A model generated the notes under the pieces. That model was not told the DNA's origin, did not search any database, and saw only the letters and a program-made list of their open reading frames with translations. From contig NZ_JAAXMS010000002.1 in the NCBI RefSeq assembly GCF_012290005.1, positions 806,001 through 870,000 of the forward strand: a stretch of DNA of 64,000 nucleotides. Direction: 5' to 3'. Positions within the stretch are counted from its first letter, which is position 1; each line of letters starts with the position of its first letter. A program made the position numbers and the translations under genes. This document shows positions 17,835 through 28,100 of this stretch, one piece after another. This DNA is from Crateriforma spongiae (GTDB taxonomy: Bacteria; Planctomycetota; Planctomycetia; Pirellulales; Pirellulaceae).

Positions 17835-19586
17835 CTAGGGTTGCTTCACTTCGGTCAGTTCGACCTGGCGCAGATTCATCGGATTCCAATGGTCCACATC
17901 GGGTCGCAAAGTGATTCGAATCTTGCCTGAGTCCGAAATCGTCATCATCCCCAGATCGACCTCCGCATAGTTGCCATAGCCTCCCGTCGACGACGCGATA
18001 GCGTGAAGCGATTCGCCTGGTGCCGTGACGATGAATCGAGTCTGGGGTTGCTCGACCGACAATTCGGCACGAACCCGGAACGTTGCCGGATGATCCAATT
18101 CGACGTTCCATTCCAGCCAAGCCTGTCGATCGTGCCAGTACCCGATATGCGGTAGGTCGTCGTGGTATCGGATCCCCGCCTGGCGTGCACCTTCGTTGTT
18201 GTGGATATAGGCGTCACGGGCGTTCAGCGTCAGCCTTCCGTTTTCATCCGGGTGCGGCAAACGCTTCTCGATCTTCAGTTCGCCCTCCACTTCCAACACG
18301 ATCACCGATGCAATGTCGTCGGGTGCCTCCATCGGCAGGGATACTGACACGCCCTTGTCCGTGTTTTCGGCCATGAGCGTCCGACCGTCGGCCAGCAAAC
18401 GGGCTTCGCGAACGTTGTTCTTCAACTCGGGAACCGTCAGCACCGGATCATCCGGCCAGTCAAAGACGTGCAGAAACAGACGCGTGGTTTCGCCGGTCGT
18501 CTTCATGGTGCACCGTCCCCATGTCAAATCCGACAACGGACTGGCTTGGGTACCTTCGATCGACTCCCGATTCACCTTCATCCATTGACCGATTCGTTTC
18601 AGCCTTTCGACCGCTTGGGGCAACAAGTCGCCACGTCCGGTCGGACTGACGTTCAACAAATAGTTTCCGCCCTTGCTGGCGATGTCGATCAGGTTGCGGA
18701 TCAGCGTCTCGGATGACTTGAAATCCTGGTCGATTGCTTTGTAGCCCCAACTGCCACTGATGGGCATGCAGACTTCCCAGTCTTGATCCGCCGGCGGCGT
18801 GTCAGGAATGTGACGTTCGAATGTCTTGTAGTCACCCGGATAATCCTCGCCCAGTCGATCGTTGGTGACGACGTTGGGCTGTAATCGCGTCAATGAATGT
18901 AGGCTGTCGAACGATTCGCGACTCATTTTCCGAGGCGTGTCCCACCAAAAGATTCCGATCGGCCCATATTCGGTCAGCAGTTGCCGGACCTCCGGAACAG
19001 CTTTTTCACGCACATAGATATCGCTACTGACCCGCTGAAGGTCCTTGTCCCAGTTGTTCCCGAAACCACCGGGATGGTGCCAGTCTTGCGCTTGCGAATA
19101 GTAGAAACCGAAGCGGATATCTTGCCGCTGACATTCTTCGGCCAACTCTTTCATGATGTCGCGACCAAAGGGGGTCGCGTCGACCACGTTGAACGGATTG
19201 ACGTGCGAATCAAACATCGCAAACCCGTCATGATGCTTGGCGGTGATGATCAGGTACTTCATCCCCGCTTCCTTGGCCAAGCCGACGAACTGCGCAGCGT
19301 CAAATTCAGTCGGGTTGAATCGAGCCGCATACTGTTCGTATTCGGCAATCGGGATCTTGCCTCGGTTCATCATCCATTCGGCGCTGTTGGGCAATTCTTC
19401 GCCGCGATAGCGTCCGCCGGTCACCGAATAGACACCCCAGTGGACGAACATGCCAAACTTGGCTTCGCGCCACCACGCCATGCGTTGATCCCGATCGGAA
19501 CTCGGGTTTTCGGCAACCGCGGGTGCCGAGGTCAGCAAAGATGTAACAGCGAATAGACACAAACAGGCGAACGTTGAATTTCTCAT
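17835..19586 (-). CDS. GH29 glycosidase with C-terminal beta-sandwich domain
   Basis: A 583-residue exported GH29 enzyme. Signal peptide ACLCLFAVTSLLTSAPAVA; then MAWWREAKFGMFVHWGVYSVTGG, IITAKHHDGFAMFDSHVNPFNVVDATPF, FYYSQAQDWHHPGG, and IGIFWWDTPRKM with the nucleophile Asp near residue 216. Residues about 350-430 are the usual GH29 beta-sandwich, and about 440-583 form an extra carbohydrate-binding-like module. It sits 7 bases after the stop of the upstream GH29 gene. ATG 19610, which overlaps that gene by 17 bases, is an alternative start without a ribosome site, whereas 19586 has AAGAG upstream. Fucose versus L-galactose specificity is open. Confidence 0.92.
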   Translation of the reverse strand: MRNSTFACLCLFAVTSLLTSAPAVAENPSSDRDQRMAWWREAKFGMFVHWGVYSVTGGRYRGEELPNSAEWMMNRGKIPIAEYEQYAARFNPTEFDAAQFVGLAKEAGMKYLIITAKHHDGFAMFDSHVNPFNVVDATPFGRDIMKELAEECQRQDIRFGFYYSQAQDWHHPGGFGNNWDKDLQRVSSDIYVREKAVPEVRQLLTEYGPIGIFWWDTPRKMSRESFDSLHSLTRLQPNVVTNDRLGEDYPGDYKTFERHIPDTPPADQDWEVCMPISGSWGYKAIDQDFKSSETLIRNLIDIASKGGNYLLNVSPTGRGDLLPQAVERLKRIGQWMKVNRESIEGTQASPLSDLTWGRCTMKTTGETTRLFLHVFDWPDDPVLTVPELKNNVREARLLADGRTLMAENTDKGVSVSLPMEAPDDIASVIVLEVEGELKIEKRLPHPDENGRLTLNARDAYIHNNEGARQAGIRYHDDLPHIGYWHDRQAWLEWNVELDHPATFRVRAELSVEQPQTRFIVTAPGESLHAIASSTGGYGNYAEVDLGMMTISDSGKIRITLRPDVDHWNPMNLRQVELTEVKQP

Positions 19587-19593
19587 CTCGGTC

Positions 19594-21393
19594 TTACTCT
19601 TGATTTGCATCGTTCATCAGTTCAACGGGATCGAATTGGATGGATTTCAGACTGGCCGATTCCACATCACCGTCGATGCAGCGGGCGAACACTGAATAGG
19701 TTCCCGGGTCTGGAAACGATAACCAACCGATCGGAAATGCTTGGTAGTTGTGCGACGCGTTCTGTTGATTCTGGATTCTTTCGCCACCGTCGATGCCCAC
19801 CTGCCATACCAACCGTCCCGTTCCGGAGTAGACCAAATCGACTTGGTAGGTGCCGGCGCGATGTACATCCAGTTTCCAGACGGCCCGACCGTCGCCATCA
19901 AAATCATGGACGTGAACGACGCCCTTCCATTCGCCAAACTTTTCCATCCAGCGACGCTTCTCCTTCACCGCATGATCGGCTTCGGCAAACTCTGCCAAAA
20001 CTTCGGTGCCTTGTACCGGGTCGATGGCCCAAATCGGATCCACTTCCGGCGGTGATTCCAAATCCAGCTGAATCACTGACACCAAAGGATCGACCGGACG
20101 TGGTGGTAATTCGATGACCGCCCAATCCTGCTCGCTTCGAAACGGCAGCGAGTCGGAAGACTCTGCACCGAGCAACCGGGCCGATTGAATCGACGTCATC
20201 AGATTCGGGACATACAAGCGTCCGTCATCGGGCCAGCGGAACACACACAAGAACAGGGTGTTGTCCTTGCGGGTCACATCACCCCAAGGCAACGCATGCT
20301 GCCACGGAGATGCATCGGTCCCGTAGATCACTTGTGGATAACGATGGATCCAGTCGCCCGCCGCTTTCAGGGATGCGACCGCCCGGCCAGGCACGCTGCC
20401 ATCGCCTTTGGGGCCGATGTTCAGCATGTAGGTGCCACCGCGACCGACACATGCGACCAATCGCTTCAAAATCTCCTTGGGAGATTTCCAGTTTTCGTCA
20501 TACCATGCGTAGGCCCAGGAATCGTTGGTGGTATCGACACTTTCCCACATCCCGGGAACGTTCTCCTGCGGGACCTCCATGTCGCCCAGCGTTTGGTAAT
20601 CGCCTAGACCGTGTCCGGCGCGACCGGACACCAAAGCGTTCGGCTGGTTTTTGTGGACCAGTTCCACGAGTTGCTGGACGTACTTTTTGGGCATCTTCCC
20701 AGGAGTATCGAACCATACCAATTCGATCGGACCGTACTTGGTCGTGATTTCATTGACTTGCGGTAAGCACTTGTTCGCGAAATAGTCGTCAAAGGTTGCC
20801 GGTTTGCCCTGATCGTCCACTTTGGGACCGTTGCCACCGCCGGGGAACGTCCAATCCTGGTTATGCGAGTAGTAAAAGCCGATTCCCAGTCCCGCGTCAC
20901 GGCACGCATCGGCCAGTTCCCCCATCGGATCACGGTTCCAAGGGGTCGCATCGGCGATGTTGAAATCACAGACATCCGAATCGTACATCGCAAAGCCGTC
21001 GTGATGCTTCGCGGTGATCACGATGTATTTCATCCCCGCGTCTTTGGCGATGGCGACGATCTTTTTGGCATCAAAGTCCACCGGATTGAACCGCTTGGCC
21101 AATTGCTTGTACTCGTCGACGGGAATACCGGCCATGCGTGGGTTCATGATCCATTCACCGATGCCGTAATAGGTCTTTCCGTCGACCTGATTACCCAACA
21201 TCGAGTACAGTCCCCAATGAATGAACATCGCATAGTTGCCTTCGTCGAACAGTTGCCCCCGGCGGGCGTTTTCGGCACGAAGCTTCACTACCGATTCGCC
21301 CCACATCTGATCCATCGCCTGTTGGCCTTGGACAGTGGCGTTCTGGGCCGCAACGGTCAAAACGGCGACCAACAACAGGACAAAGTTTCGCAT
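19594..21393 (-). CDS. GH29 glycosidase with C-terminal beta-sandwich domain
   Basis: A 599-residue exported GH29 enzyme, second gene of the operon after L-fucose isomerase. Signal peptide MRNFVLLLVAVLTVAAQNA. Catalytic-domain marks: YAMFIHWGLYSMLGNQVDG, VITAKHHDGFAMYDSDVCDF, GFYYSHNQDWTFPGG, and IELVWFDTPGKM with nucleophile Asp229. A C-terminal domain (about 460-599) reading AGTYQVDLVYSGTGRLVW...YQAFPIGWLSFPDPG resembles the sugar-binding sandwich found in many Bacteroidetes and Planctomycetes fucosidases. GAAGGGAAG lies just upstream of ATG 21393. It should release terminal alpha-L-fucose or alpha-L-galactose in the periplasm or outside the cell. Confidence 0.92.
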   Translation of the reverse strand: MRNFVLLLVAVLTVAAQNATVQGQQAMDQMWGESVVKLRAENARRGQLFDEGNYAMFIHWGLYSMLGNQVDGKTYYGIGEWIMNPRMAGIPVDEYKQLAKRFNPVDFDAKKIVAIAKDAGMKYIVITAKHHDGFAMYDSDVCDFNIADATPWNRDPMGELADACRDAGLGIGFYYSHNQDWTFPGGGNGPKVDDQGKPATFDDYFANKCLPQVNEITTKYGPIELVWFDTPGKMPKKYVQQLVELVHKNQPNALVSGRAGHGLGDYQTLGDMEVPQENVPGMWESVDTTNDSWAYAWYDENWKSPKEILKRLVACVGRGGTYMLNIGPKGDGSVPGRAVASLKAAGDWIHRYPQVIYGTDASPWQHALPWGDVTRKDNTLFLCVFRWPDDGRLYVPNLMTSIQSARLLGAESSDSLPFRSEQDWAVIELPPRPVDPLVSVIQLDLESPPEVDPIWAIDPVQGTEVLAEFAEADHAVKEKRRWMEKFGEWKGVVHVHDFDGDGRAVWKLDVHRAGTYQVDLVYSGTGRLVWQVGIDGGERIQNQQNASHNYQAFPIGWLSFPDPGTYSVFARCIDGDVESASLKSIQFDPVELMNDANQE

Positions 21394-21449
21394 GGGACTT
21401 CCCTTCAAGCTTGGACAACAACGGTGCTGCGTTTGACATCGATGCCGGC

Positions 21450-23258
21450 TCAGCGGCGACCATACATCGGTCCGAAATTCTGGCAGGCGCGAAAATCGGC
21501 TGATTCCAAGTTGTCGGTACCGAATAGGTTCCAAGCACTCGGCCGAAAGACCCGCTCCGGTTCAACGTTGTGCATGTAGACCGGGATCCGCAGAATCGAC
21601 GCCAGCGTGATGAACAAATGCCCGACGTGCCCGGCGGTCATGACGCAGTGATTGGCCCCCCAGTGGTTCATCACTTCATAAGTCGATGTGAACGCGCCCC
21701 GTTGGTTCAATCGCGGTGCAAACCACGTCGTCGGCCAAGTCGGGTTGGTCCGTTGATCCAGCTTGTCGTGAACCGCGTCGGGAAGTTCCACCGTGCTGCC
21801 TTCAGCAATCTGCAGCGCCGGCCCCATTCCATCGACAAGATTGATGCGCGTCATGGTCGCCGGCATCCCACCCTTGGTCTTGAACCGAGTGCTCATTCCA
21901 CCGCCCGGGAAGTACTCCGTCACCGAGGGGTGCCAGGTGGTGACGCCCAGGCAATCCCTGACTTCGTCGTCAGTGATTTCCCAGAACGGTTTCATCGTCG
22001 GCCGGCCATCGGATCCAGTCTGCTGGCCGGTACCATCCAAAGCGGCAGGCCCCGAATTGATCAGGTGCAACAATCCGTCTTGGGCCGCACCGTCCAATTG
22101 GTAACCGTCGCAAGCGGCGGCCACCGCATCGGGGCTCCAGTAGGTTCGCAGGTCGGCAAAGATCTGGGCGGTGTTGGTCAGCAAATGGCCGAACAACATG
22201 GTCGCGGCGTTCAAGGCATCGTTTTCGGTTGCCACGATGTAAGGCGCGCGTTTGCCGTTCCAATCAAACGACGTATTGAGGATCGCTTCCAGGAAATCGC
22301 CGTTGGGAAAATGATCGGTCCATTGACGCTGACCTTGGAATCCGGCTGCGATGGCTTGGTGACCATGCGACTGTTCGCCCAAACCTTGATCAGCCAGCTT
22401 TGGATTGCCCACCATCAGGTCTCGAGCGATCAGAGACATCTTCACACTATCGGCCCATTCACTATCCAACTGCTCGCGACTGCGCCGGGTTTCAGGCGTG
22501 TTGTAGTCTTCGCCTTCAGGACACTTCTCTTTGACCCAAGCCAGCGCGGTTTCGAATTCCTGGGCGTCGTACTGTCCCTTTTGCATTCGACCGACAAACT
22601 CGGTCATGTCGATGTCTTCGACCCGCATGCCCAACCACTTTTCCCAGAACTCGTGGTTGACGACCGACCCGGCGATTCCCATCGATGTTCCGCCCATCGA
22701 CAAGTAGGCTTTGCCACGCATCAGCGCCACGGCCAAGCCGCACTGTGCAAAGCCAAGGATTTTGTTGCGGACGTCGTCGGGCAATTCCGTGTCACCGGCC
22801 GACTGCACGTCGCGACCATAGATTCCAAAAGCCGGAATGCCCTTTTGCGTGTGTCCGGCCAGAACCGCGGCCAGATAGACCGCGCCGGGCCTCTCGGTTC
22901 CGTTGAATCCGAAGACCGCTTTGGGACGCAACGGATCCATGTCCATCGTTTCCGATCCGTAGCACCAACACGGCGTGACCGTCAAAGAAACGCCGACGTT
23001 CTGTTGCTGGAAATACTGTTCACATGCGGCCGCTTCGCGAACGCCACCGATGCACGATTCGGCGACGACGCACCGGACCGGATCACCGGTGGGATAGTGA
23101 AGCTTGGACGAGATAAGTTCGGCCACACTGTTGGCCAAATTCATCGTTTGATCTTCCAACGATTCACGCACCCCGCCCAGCCGACCATCGATGGTGGGAC
23201 GGATGCCGATCGCAGGAAGCGGTTCTTGAAAGACGGTGGGGGATACTTGGCGAGACAT
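21450..23258 (-). CDS. fucI: L-fucose isomerase
   Basis: A 602-residue cytoplasmic enzyme, first gene of the fucI-GH29-GH29-GH29 operon. The sequence follows E. coli FucI (591 residues) closely: [62 protein letters not shown] and [18 protein letters not shown]. The manganese ligands should be Glu324, Asp347 and the His of the MNHWGANH segment. It converts L-fucose to L-fuculose; FucI enzymes also accept D-arabinose, and L-galactose differs from L-fucose only by a 6-hydroxyl. No fuculokinase or aldolase gene follows, so later steps are encoded elsewhere. The downstream GH29 gene starts 56 bases after the stop. Confidence 0.97.
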   Translation of the reverse strand: MSRQVSPTVFQEPLPAIGIRPTIDGRLGGVRESLEDQTMNLANSVAELISSKLHYPTGDPVRCVVAESCIGGVREAAACEQYFQQQNVGVSLTVTPCWCYGSETMDMDPLRPKAVFGFNGTERPGAVYLAAVLAGHTQKGIPAFGIYGRDVQSAGDTELPDDVRNKILGFAQCGLAVALMRGKAYLSMGGTSMGIAGSVVNHEFWEKWLGMRVEDIDMTEFVGRMQKGQYDAQEFETALAWVKEKCPEGEDYNTPETRRSREQLDSEWADSVKMSLIARDLMVGNPKLADQGLGEQSHGHQAIAAGFQGQRQWTDHFPNGDFLEAILNTSFDWNGKRAPYIVATENDALNAATMLFGHLLTNTAQIFADLRTYWSPDAVAAACDGYQLDGAAQDGLLHLINSGPAALDGTGQQTGSDGRPTMKPFWEITDDEVRDCLGVTTWHPSVTEYFPGGGMSTRFKTKGGMPATMTRINLVDGMGPALQIAEGSTVELPDAVHDKLDQRTNPTWPTTWFAPRLNQRGAFTSTYEVMNHWGANHCVMTAGHVGHLFITLASILRIPVYMHNVEPERVFRPSAWNLFGTDNLESADFRACQNFGPMYGRR

Positions 23259-23729
23259 GTCGAATCTGGGGATGGCGCGAAACCGTCACACGCGGTGACT
23301 TCGGAGTTACCTGCCGGCGCAGGCCCGCGTCATGAATCACATGGTCGGCGGGCCAGGTCGGACGACGAGCCTAAATTCTACGACCGACCAAGCAATGGCG
23401 GGCTGCGACACGACAGTAACAATCCACGACACTGTTGAACCGGCGTGGCGATTCCAATCACAAAGTGACAATTGGCCACACCCTGGATTTGCGTCAAACG
23501 ATTCCGGCCAATCGATGGTCCACAACGGTTCGTCGCAAAACATTAACCCGATGGCGTAGTCCACTGTTGCTGCGTCGGTGCCGACCTAACAGACTGAAAC
23601 ATCCCCCTGCCTCCCACCCATTGATGCGTTGGAACCGCTGTGGCTGCGTTTCTGCACCGCTGCACACTGCCAAAGCAAACGATCTTTGGCATCCCACGCC
23701 TGTCTCCTGCCCCAACGACGAAATCTGCC
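23259..23729. promoter_or_regulatory. 471-base divergent control region between fucI and the GH141-like operon
   Basis: The region separates two divergent operons (fucI-GH29 on the minus strand, GH141-like/sulfatase/esterase on the plus strand), so it must hold both promoters. I find no supported gene. A short inverted repeat GTCAC-N5-GTGAC lies at 23285-23299, only 27 bases upstream of the fucI start. The AraC/XylR-type regulator at 13841 is the obvious candidate to act here, but I cannot see the paired direct repeats such a protein would need. Confidence 0.4.
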
Positions 23730-26156
23730 ATGCCTTTGATTCGCACCGCCTGGCTTGTCACCATTCTGCTGATCAGCGTTTCGTTCGATGCCGGATGGAC
23801 CAACGCAACCGACATCTATGTCAGCCCCGGCGGAAACGATTCCAACACGGGTGATGCATCTTCGCCGGTCGCCACACTGCGGCGCGCACAGGAACTGGTG
23901 CGAACCGAAGCCGGGCAGGAAAACGTGACGGTTCACGTGGCCGATGGGACCTACTATCTGGCTGAAACCCTTGTCTTTGGCCCCGAGGATTCAGGTTCGG
24001 TCGATCACCCGGTTCGCTTCGTTGCCCAGTCCGAACACGGGGCAATCATCAGCGGCGGCATGCAGTTGGACTTGGACTGGCAATCCGGTCGCGACGGAAT
24101 CTTTCATGCCGACACGCCACCGGGATTGGTCATCGATCAGCTATTTGTCGACGGTGTCAATCAACGCATGGCGCGCTACCCGAACTATGACGCCGCCAAG
24201 AAAACGGCTGCGTATCAGGGCTTCTCGGCCGATGCGTTTTCCGAACAACGTGCGGCCGGTTGGAACGATCCAACCGGCGCCTATATCCACGCCATGCACC
24301 GGTCTCGTTGGGGTGGCTATCACTATCGGGTGACGGGAAAAAATGCCGACGGCGTTGTCGTGTATGAAGGCGGTTGGCAAAACAACCGGCCGTCGGGAAT
24401 GCACAAAGAATACCGGATGATCGAAAATGTCTTTGAAGAACTGGACGATCCCGGTGAATGGTATCACGATGCCGACCAACAGCGTTTGTACTTCATCCCC
24501 AGCGGTGACACAGACCTTTCGTCGGCAACGGTCGAAGTGGTGCGTCTGCGGCATTTGATTGAATTCACGGGCACACAAGACCAGCCGGTTCATGACATCA
24601 CGCTTTCCGGATTTACTTTCCGCCATGCCGCACGCACGTTCATGGAAACCAGCGAACCGCTGCTTCGCAGCGATTGGGCCATCTATCGTGGCGGCGCGGT
24701 AACGTTGACCGGAACGGAATCGGTTCAGATCCTGGATTCGGAATTTGATCAAGTCGGCGGTAACGCGATCTTTGCGAATCACTACAACCGACGATTGGTG
24801 ATTCGTGGCTGTCACATTCACGATACGGGTGCCAGCGGGGTTTGCTTTGTGGGCGACCCCGATGCCGTACGTGATCCGCTGTTCGGATACGGCCAAACGA
24901 ACGACTTGGCCAAGATCGACCGTACCCCCGGCCCCAAAACGGACAACTATCCCGCCGACTGCGCTGTGGAAAACTGTTTGATTCACGGTATCGGTCGCGT
25001 GGAGCGTCAACCGGCCGGCGTGCAAATCGCGATGGCCAGACGAATACGCATTTCCGATTGTTCAATCTACGACTGTGCCCGAGCCGGCATTAATATCGGA
25101 GACGGTTGTTGGGGTGGACATCGAATCGAACGTTGCGATGTGTTCGACACGGTGCAAGAAACGCATGACCATGGATCGTTCAATTCCTGGGGCCGGGATC
25201 GCTACTGGCACAAAGACCGGTCCGAGTCACAAAAATTCGTCGACGCCGAACCTGACCTGCCGTTCCTGGACGCGGTCGAAACGACCGTCATCTGTAACAG
25301 TCGCTGGCGGTGTGATCATGGCTGGGACATTGACCTGGACGATGGTTCCTCCAACTACGACATCTATAACAACTTGATGCTCTCAGGTGGGTTGAAATTC
25401 CGCGAAGGCTTTTGGCGGCGCGCCCACAACAACATCGCCATCAACAACGGCTTCCATCCGCACGTCTGGTACAACGACAGCGGCGACGAAGTGTACGCCA
25501 ACATCTTCATGGCCGCGCACCGCGGTGCGCGAACGCCGACCCTTTCGGCTCGCGGCAAACGTATCGACGACAATTTGTATTTTTCACGAACACCGTCGAT
25601 GAAGGATCGCTATCAATCATTCGGTTGGGATCTGAATTCCATCGTCGCCGACCCGCAATTTGTCGATCCGGCATCCGGTGATTTTCGCGTTCAACCCGGA
25701 TCGCCTGCTTTTTCGATCGGTTTTGAAAACTTCCCCATGGACCAGTTCGGTGTCAAAAAGGAATCGTTGAAACGAATCGCTTTGACGCCCGAAATTCCTC
25801 GTCTACAAATCCGCGACAGTTTGGCGACGCCAAGATCCGATAGCCCCAAGGCTGCGTCGCAAGCATCGCTGGTCCAGTGGTACGGAGCGAAGATTCGCAA
25901 ACTGACAGGACAAGAGTTCTCCGCGTTCGGCGTTTCTGCGGAAGACGATTCGTGGTTGGTTTTGGCGGTGAAGCCCGGCAGTCCCGCGGCCACAGCCGGG
26001 CTGACCCGAGACGACATTGTGCTGAAGGTCGATGAGGCTTCCGTCCCCAATTTCCAAGCATCGGTTAAGTCCCAAGCGTGGAAACAACGCCGACAACATC
26101 GCGTCGGGATCATCCGGCAACAACAACCCCTGTCGTTGGTGCTGAAGAAGCCCTGA
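23730..26156 (+). CDS. Right-handed beta-helix protein, GH141-like, with C-terminal PDZ domain
   Basis: An 808-residue exported protein. Signal peptide IRTAWLVTILLISVSFDAG; the mature part opens TDIYVSPGGNDSNTGDASSPVATLRRAQELVR, followed by VTVHVADGTYYLAETLVF, the standard start of the parallel beta-helix enzymes. Helix coils run to about residue 660 (HDITLSGFTFRHAARTF, RRLVIRGCHIHDTGASGVCFVG, RIRISDCSIYDCARAGINIGDG). The N-terminal half resembles GH141, a family with alpha-L-fucosidase and xylanase members. Residues about 700-808 look like a PDZ domain (SWLVLAVKPGSPAATAGLTR, DDIVLKVDEASV). The sulfatase gene follows after 69 bases. GH141 is a tentative assignment; the beta-helix fold and PDZ are firmer. 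Confidence 0.75.
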   Translation: MPLIRTAWLVTILLISVSFDAGWTNATDIYVSPGGNDSNTGDASSPVATLRRAQELVRTEAGQENVTVHVADGTYYLAETLVFGPEDSGSVDHPVRFVAQSEHGAIISGGMQLDLDWQSGRDGIFHADTPPGLVIDQLFVDGVNQRMARYPNYDAAKKTAAYQGFSADAFSEQRAAGWNDPTGAYIHAMHRSRWGGYHYRVTGKNADGVVVYEGGWQNNRPSGMHKEYRMIENVFEELDDPGEWYHDADQQRLYFIPSGDTDLSSATVEVVRLRHLIEFTGTQDQPVHDITLSGFTFRHAARTFMETSEPLLRSDWAIYRGGAVTLTGTESVQILDSEFDQVGGNAIFANHYNRRLVIRGCHIHDTGASGVCFVGDPDAVRDPLFGYGQTNDLAKIDRTPGPKTDNYPADCAVENCLIHGIGRVERQPAGVQIAMARRIRISDCSIYDCARAGINIGDGCWGGHRIERCDVFDTVQETHDHGSFNSWGRDRYWHKDRSESQKFVDAEPDLPFLDAVETTVICNSRWRCDHGWDIDLDDGSSNYDIYNNLMLSGGLKFREGFWRRAHNNIAINNGFHPHVWYNDSGDEVYANIFMAAHRGARTPTLSARGKRIDDNLYFSRTPSMKDRYQSFGWDLNSIVADPQFVDPASGDFRVQPGSPAFSIGFENFPMDQFGVKKESLKRIALTPEIPRLQIRDSLATPRSDSPKAASQASLVQWYGAKIRKLTGQEFSAFGVSAEDDSWLVLAVKPGSPAATAGLTRDDIVLKVDEASVPNFQASVKSQAWKQRRQHRVGIIRQQQPLSLVLKKP

Positions 26157-26225
26157 CCATCGTCCGATCCCACCCGCATCACGCTTTCCCGGGACTGCAG
26201 ATCCCAGGGCAGACGATCATTTGGC

Positions 26226-28094
26226 ATGAACACTCGATTCGCTTTCCTATCGGCATGCTGGTTCGTCGGCGCTTTGTGCCTGAACAATTCAATGGCCGAT
26301 CCACCGACACCGCGTCCCAACGTGGTTTTGATTCTGGTGGATGATTTGGGATGGCAAGACGTCGGATGCTATGACATTGATGATCCGTGCCCCTATGAAA
26401 CGCCCAACATCGACCGGCTTGCGGACCGAGGCGTCCAATTTTGGCAAGCCTATTCACCCGCCCCAACCTGTGCACCGTCACGCGCGGCGATTCTTTCGGG
26501 TCGGCACCCTGCAAGACTTCAAAAGACTCATGTCGTGGGCGGTGCGCCACCGTCGCCGCACACCAAGAATTCGCCCCTGATATCGCCTTGGTACAGTGGA
26601 CGCATGCGATTGAGTGAAATCACGATTGCCGAAGCCTTGCAATCCGCCGGCTATGTCACTGGCCACGTCGGCAAATGGCATGTCGCGATCAACCACAACT
26701 CGTTTCCGCAACCCGAAGACCAAGGTTTTGAATACACGCGATCCGATCGTGGAGTGACGCGGCCCCAGCGTCCCAATCGTCTGACCGATTTCGCAACGGA
26801 TGATCCCGACGATCCGTACCGACTGGACAAGAATGGATTCCCCTATCACCAAAACTCGGTCGACGCGATTGAGTTCATCGACCAAGCCAAAGATCGTCCC
26901 TTTTTCTTGTATCAGGCGAACTGGCTAGTCCATGCCCCCATCCACACGCGGGCGCAACATCTATTGGAAAAGTACTGCCGCAAAATGAAGGTGCCCTACC
27001 CGACGGATCCGACCGTTTGGGATGTCCAGGGCCAAAACAATCCCTACTACGCGGCGATGGTCGAAATGCTGGACTATTACGTCGGTAAGACAGTGAACCA
27101 TCTTTCGGCAATCGATGATCCGCGTCGACCAGGACACAAACTGATCGAAAACACCTACATCATTTTCACTTCGGACAATGGCGGAATGGAACGCCATCCT
27201 GGTGAAGTCATTACCGACAACTATCCCCTGGACAAAGGAAAAATCAATGCGAAAGAAGGCGGCGTTCGTGTCCCCCTGATCATCTGCGGCCCCGGGATTG
27301 CAGCGGGTACGCAAACACAGGCCATGGTCAACGGCCTGGATTTCTATCCAACCATCCTGTCTTGGACCGGCGTTGATCGCCCCGAGTCCCAACATTTGGA
27401 TGGATCGGATCTGTCTCGGTTTCTCACGTTGAATCCACCTGATCCTGACGCCATCAAAGGCGCCGACGGTCAACCGCGGGACCGCATGTTCTGGCATTTC
27501 CCACATTCGTCGATGCAGTCCACGATGCGTGTCGGCGGCTACAAACTGATACGGAATTGGGAACCTTACCTGCAGGGGCAATCCGATTGCCTAGAGCTCT
27601 ATCGCTTGTACGACGACCAGGGACATCGAGTGGATATCGAAGAGTCCGAGAACCTTGCGATTCGATTGCCAGAGATCGCTGAAGATCTTCACCAGCAGTT
27701 GGACCAACTGTTGGAACAGCATGACGCCGATGCGCCGATGCTGAATGCCAAGTCGGCACGAAAGCTTCCCAACCGACAACAGGTCCCCACCCCGCTTCGA
27801 CATGGACGCAAAGATCAACAGGTCTGGGCCACGTTTCGTGAAAACGGCGCCAAGGTCGTTCACGCTGACCTGATCTACACCGACAACGGTGGCCATCGTG
27901 ATGAAGAGTGGTATCGGATCGCAGCAAACATTGTCGGCAACCGTGTCGTTGCCGCGTTGCCGGCATCTGCGACGCACTATGTGTTTAACTTGATCGACGA
28001 AAACCACTTCTTGGTCAGCTATCCCGACGTCAAATACGCCTCGGATGCGTCCGGAAACTTTTCCGACACTGCGTTCGCCCGTGACGCCCCTTAA
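26226..28094 (+). CDS. Sulfatase (S1 family, GALNS/arylsulfatase-A-like) with C-terminal extension
   Basis: A 622-residue exported sulfatase. Signal MNTRFAFLSACWFVGALCLN; RPNVVLILVDDLGWQDVGCY (metal Asp39-Asp40); TCAPSRAAILSG with formylglycine Cys82; GHVGKWHV; YIIFTSDNGGMERHP. The core is the usual length; about 90 extra residues at the C-terminus (VWATFRENGAKVVHADLIYTD ... HYVFNLIDENHFLVSYPD) form a small beta-rich domain not part of the catalytic fold. It is the middle gene of a plus-strand trio, with the esterase start 6 bases after its stop, implying co-transcription. Substrate unknown; by context sulfated fucose or galactose. Confidence 0.92.
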   Translation: MNTRFAFLSACWFVGALCLNNSMADPPTPRPNVVLILVDDLGWQDVGCYDIDDPCPYETPNIDRLADRGVQFWQAYSPAPTCAPSRAAILSGRHPARLQKTHVVGGAPPSPHTKNSPLISPWYSGRMRLSEITIAEALQSAGYVTGHVGKWHVAINHNSFPQPEDQGFEYTRSDRGVTRPQRPNRLTDFATDDPDDPYRLDKNGFPYHQNSVDAIEFIDQAKDRPFFLYQANWLVHAPIHTRAQHLLEKYCRKMKVPYPTDPTVWDVQGQNNPYYAAMVEMLDYYVGKTVNHLSAIDDPRRPGHKLIENTYIIFTSDNGGMERHPGEVITDNYPLDKGKINAKEGGVRVPLIICGPGIAAGTQTQAMVNGLDFYPTILSWTGVDRPESQHLDGSDLSRFLTLNPPDPDAIKGADGQPRDRMFWHFPHSSMQSTMRVGGYKLIRNWEPYLQGQSDCLELYRLYDDQGHRVDIEESENLAIRLPEIAEDLHQQLDQLLEQHDADAPMLNAKSARKLPNRQQVPTPLRHGRKDQQVWATFRENGAKVVHADLIYTDNGGHRDEEWYRIAANIVGNRVVAALPASATHYVFNLIDENHFLVSYPDVKYASDASGNFSDTAFARDAP

Positions 28095-28100
28095 TTGCAG

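Noticed and set aside
21570-23438. Long 622-codon open frame on the plus strand
   Set aside because: It is antisense to the well-supported fucI gene and encodes an Arg/His-rich sequence with no signal, domain or ribosome site.
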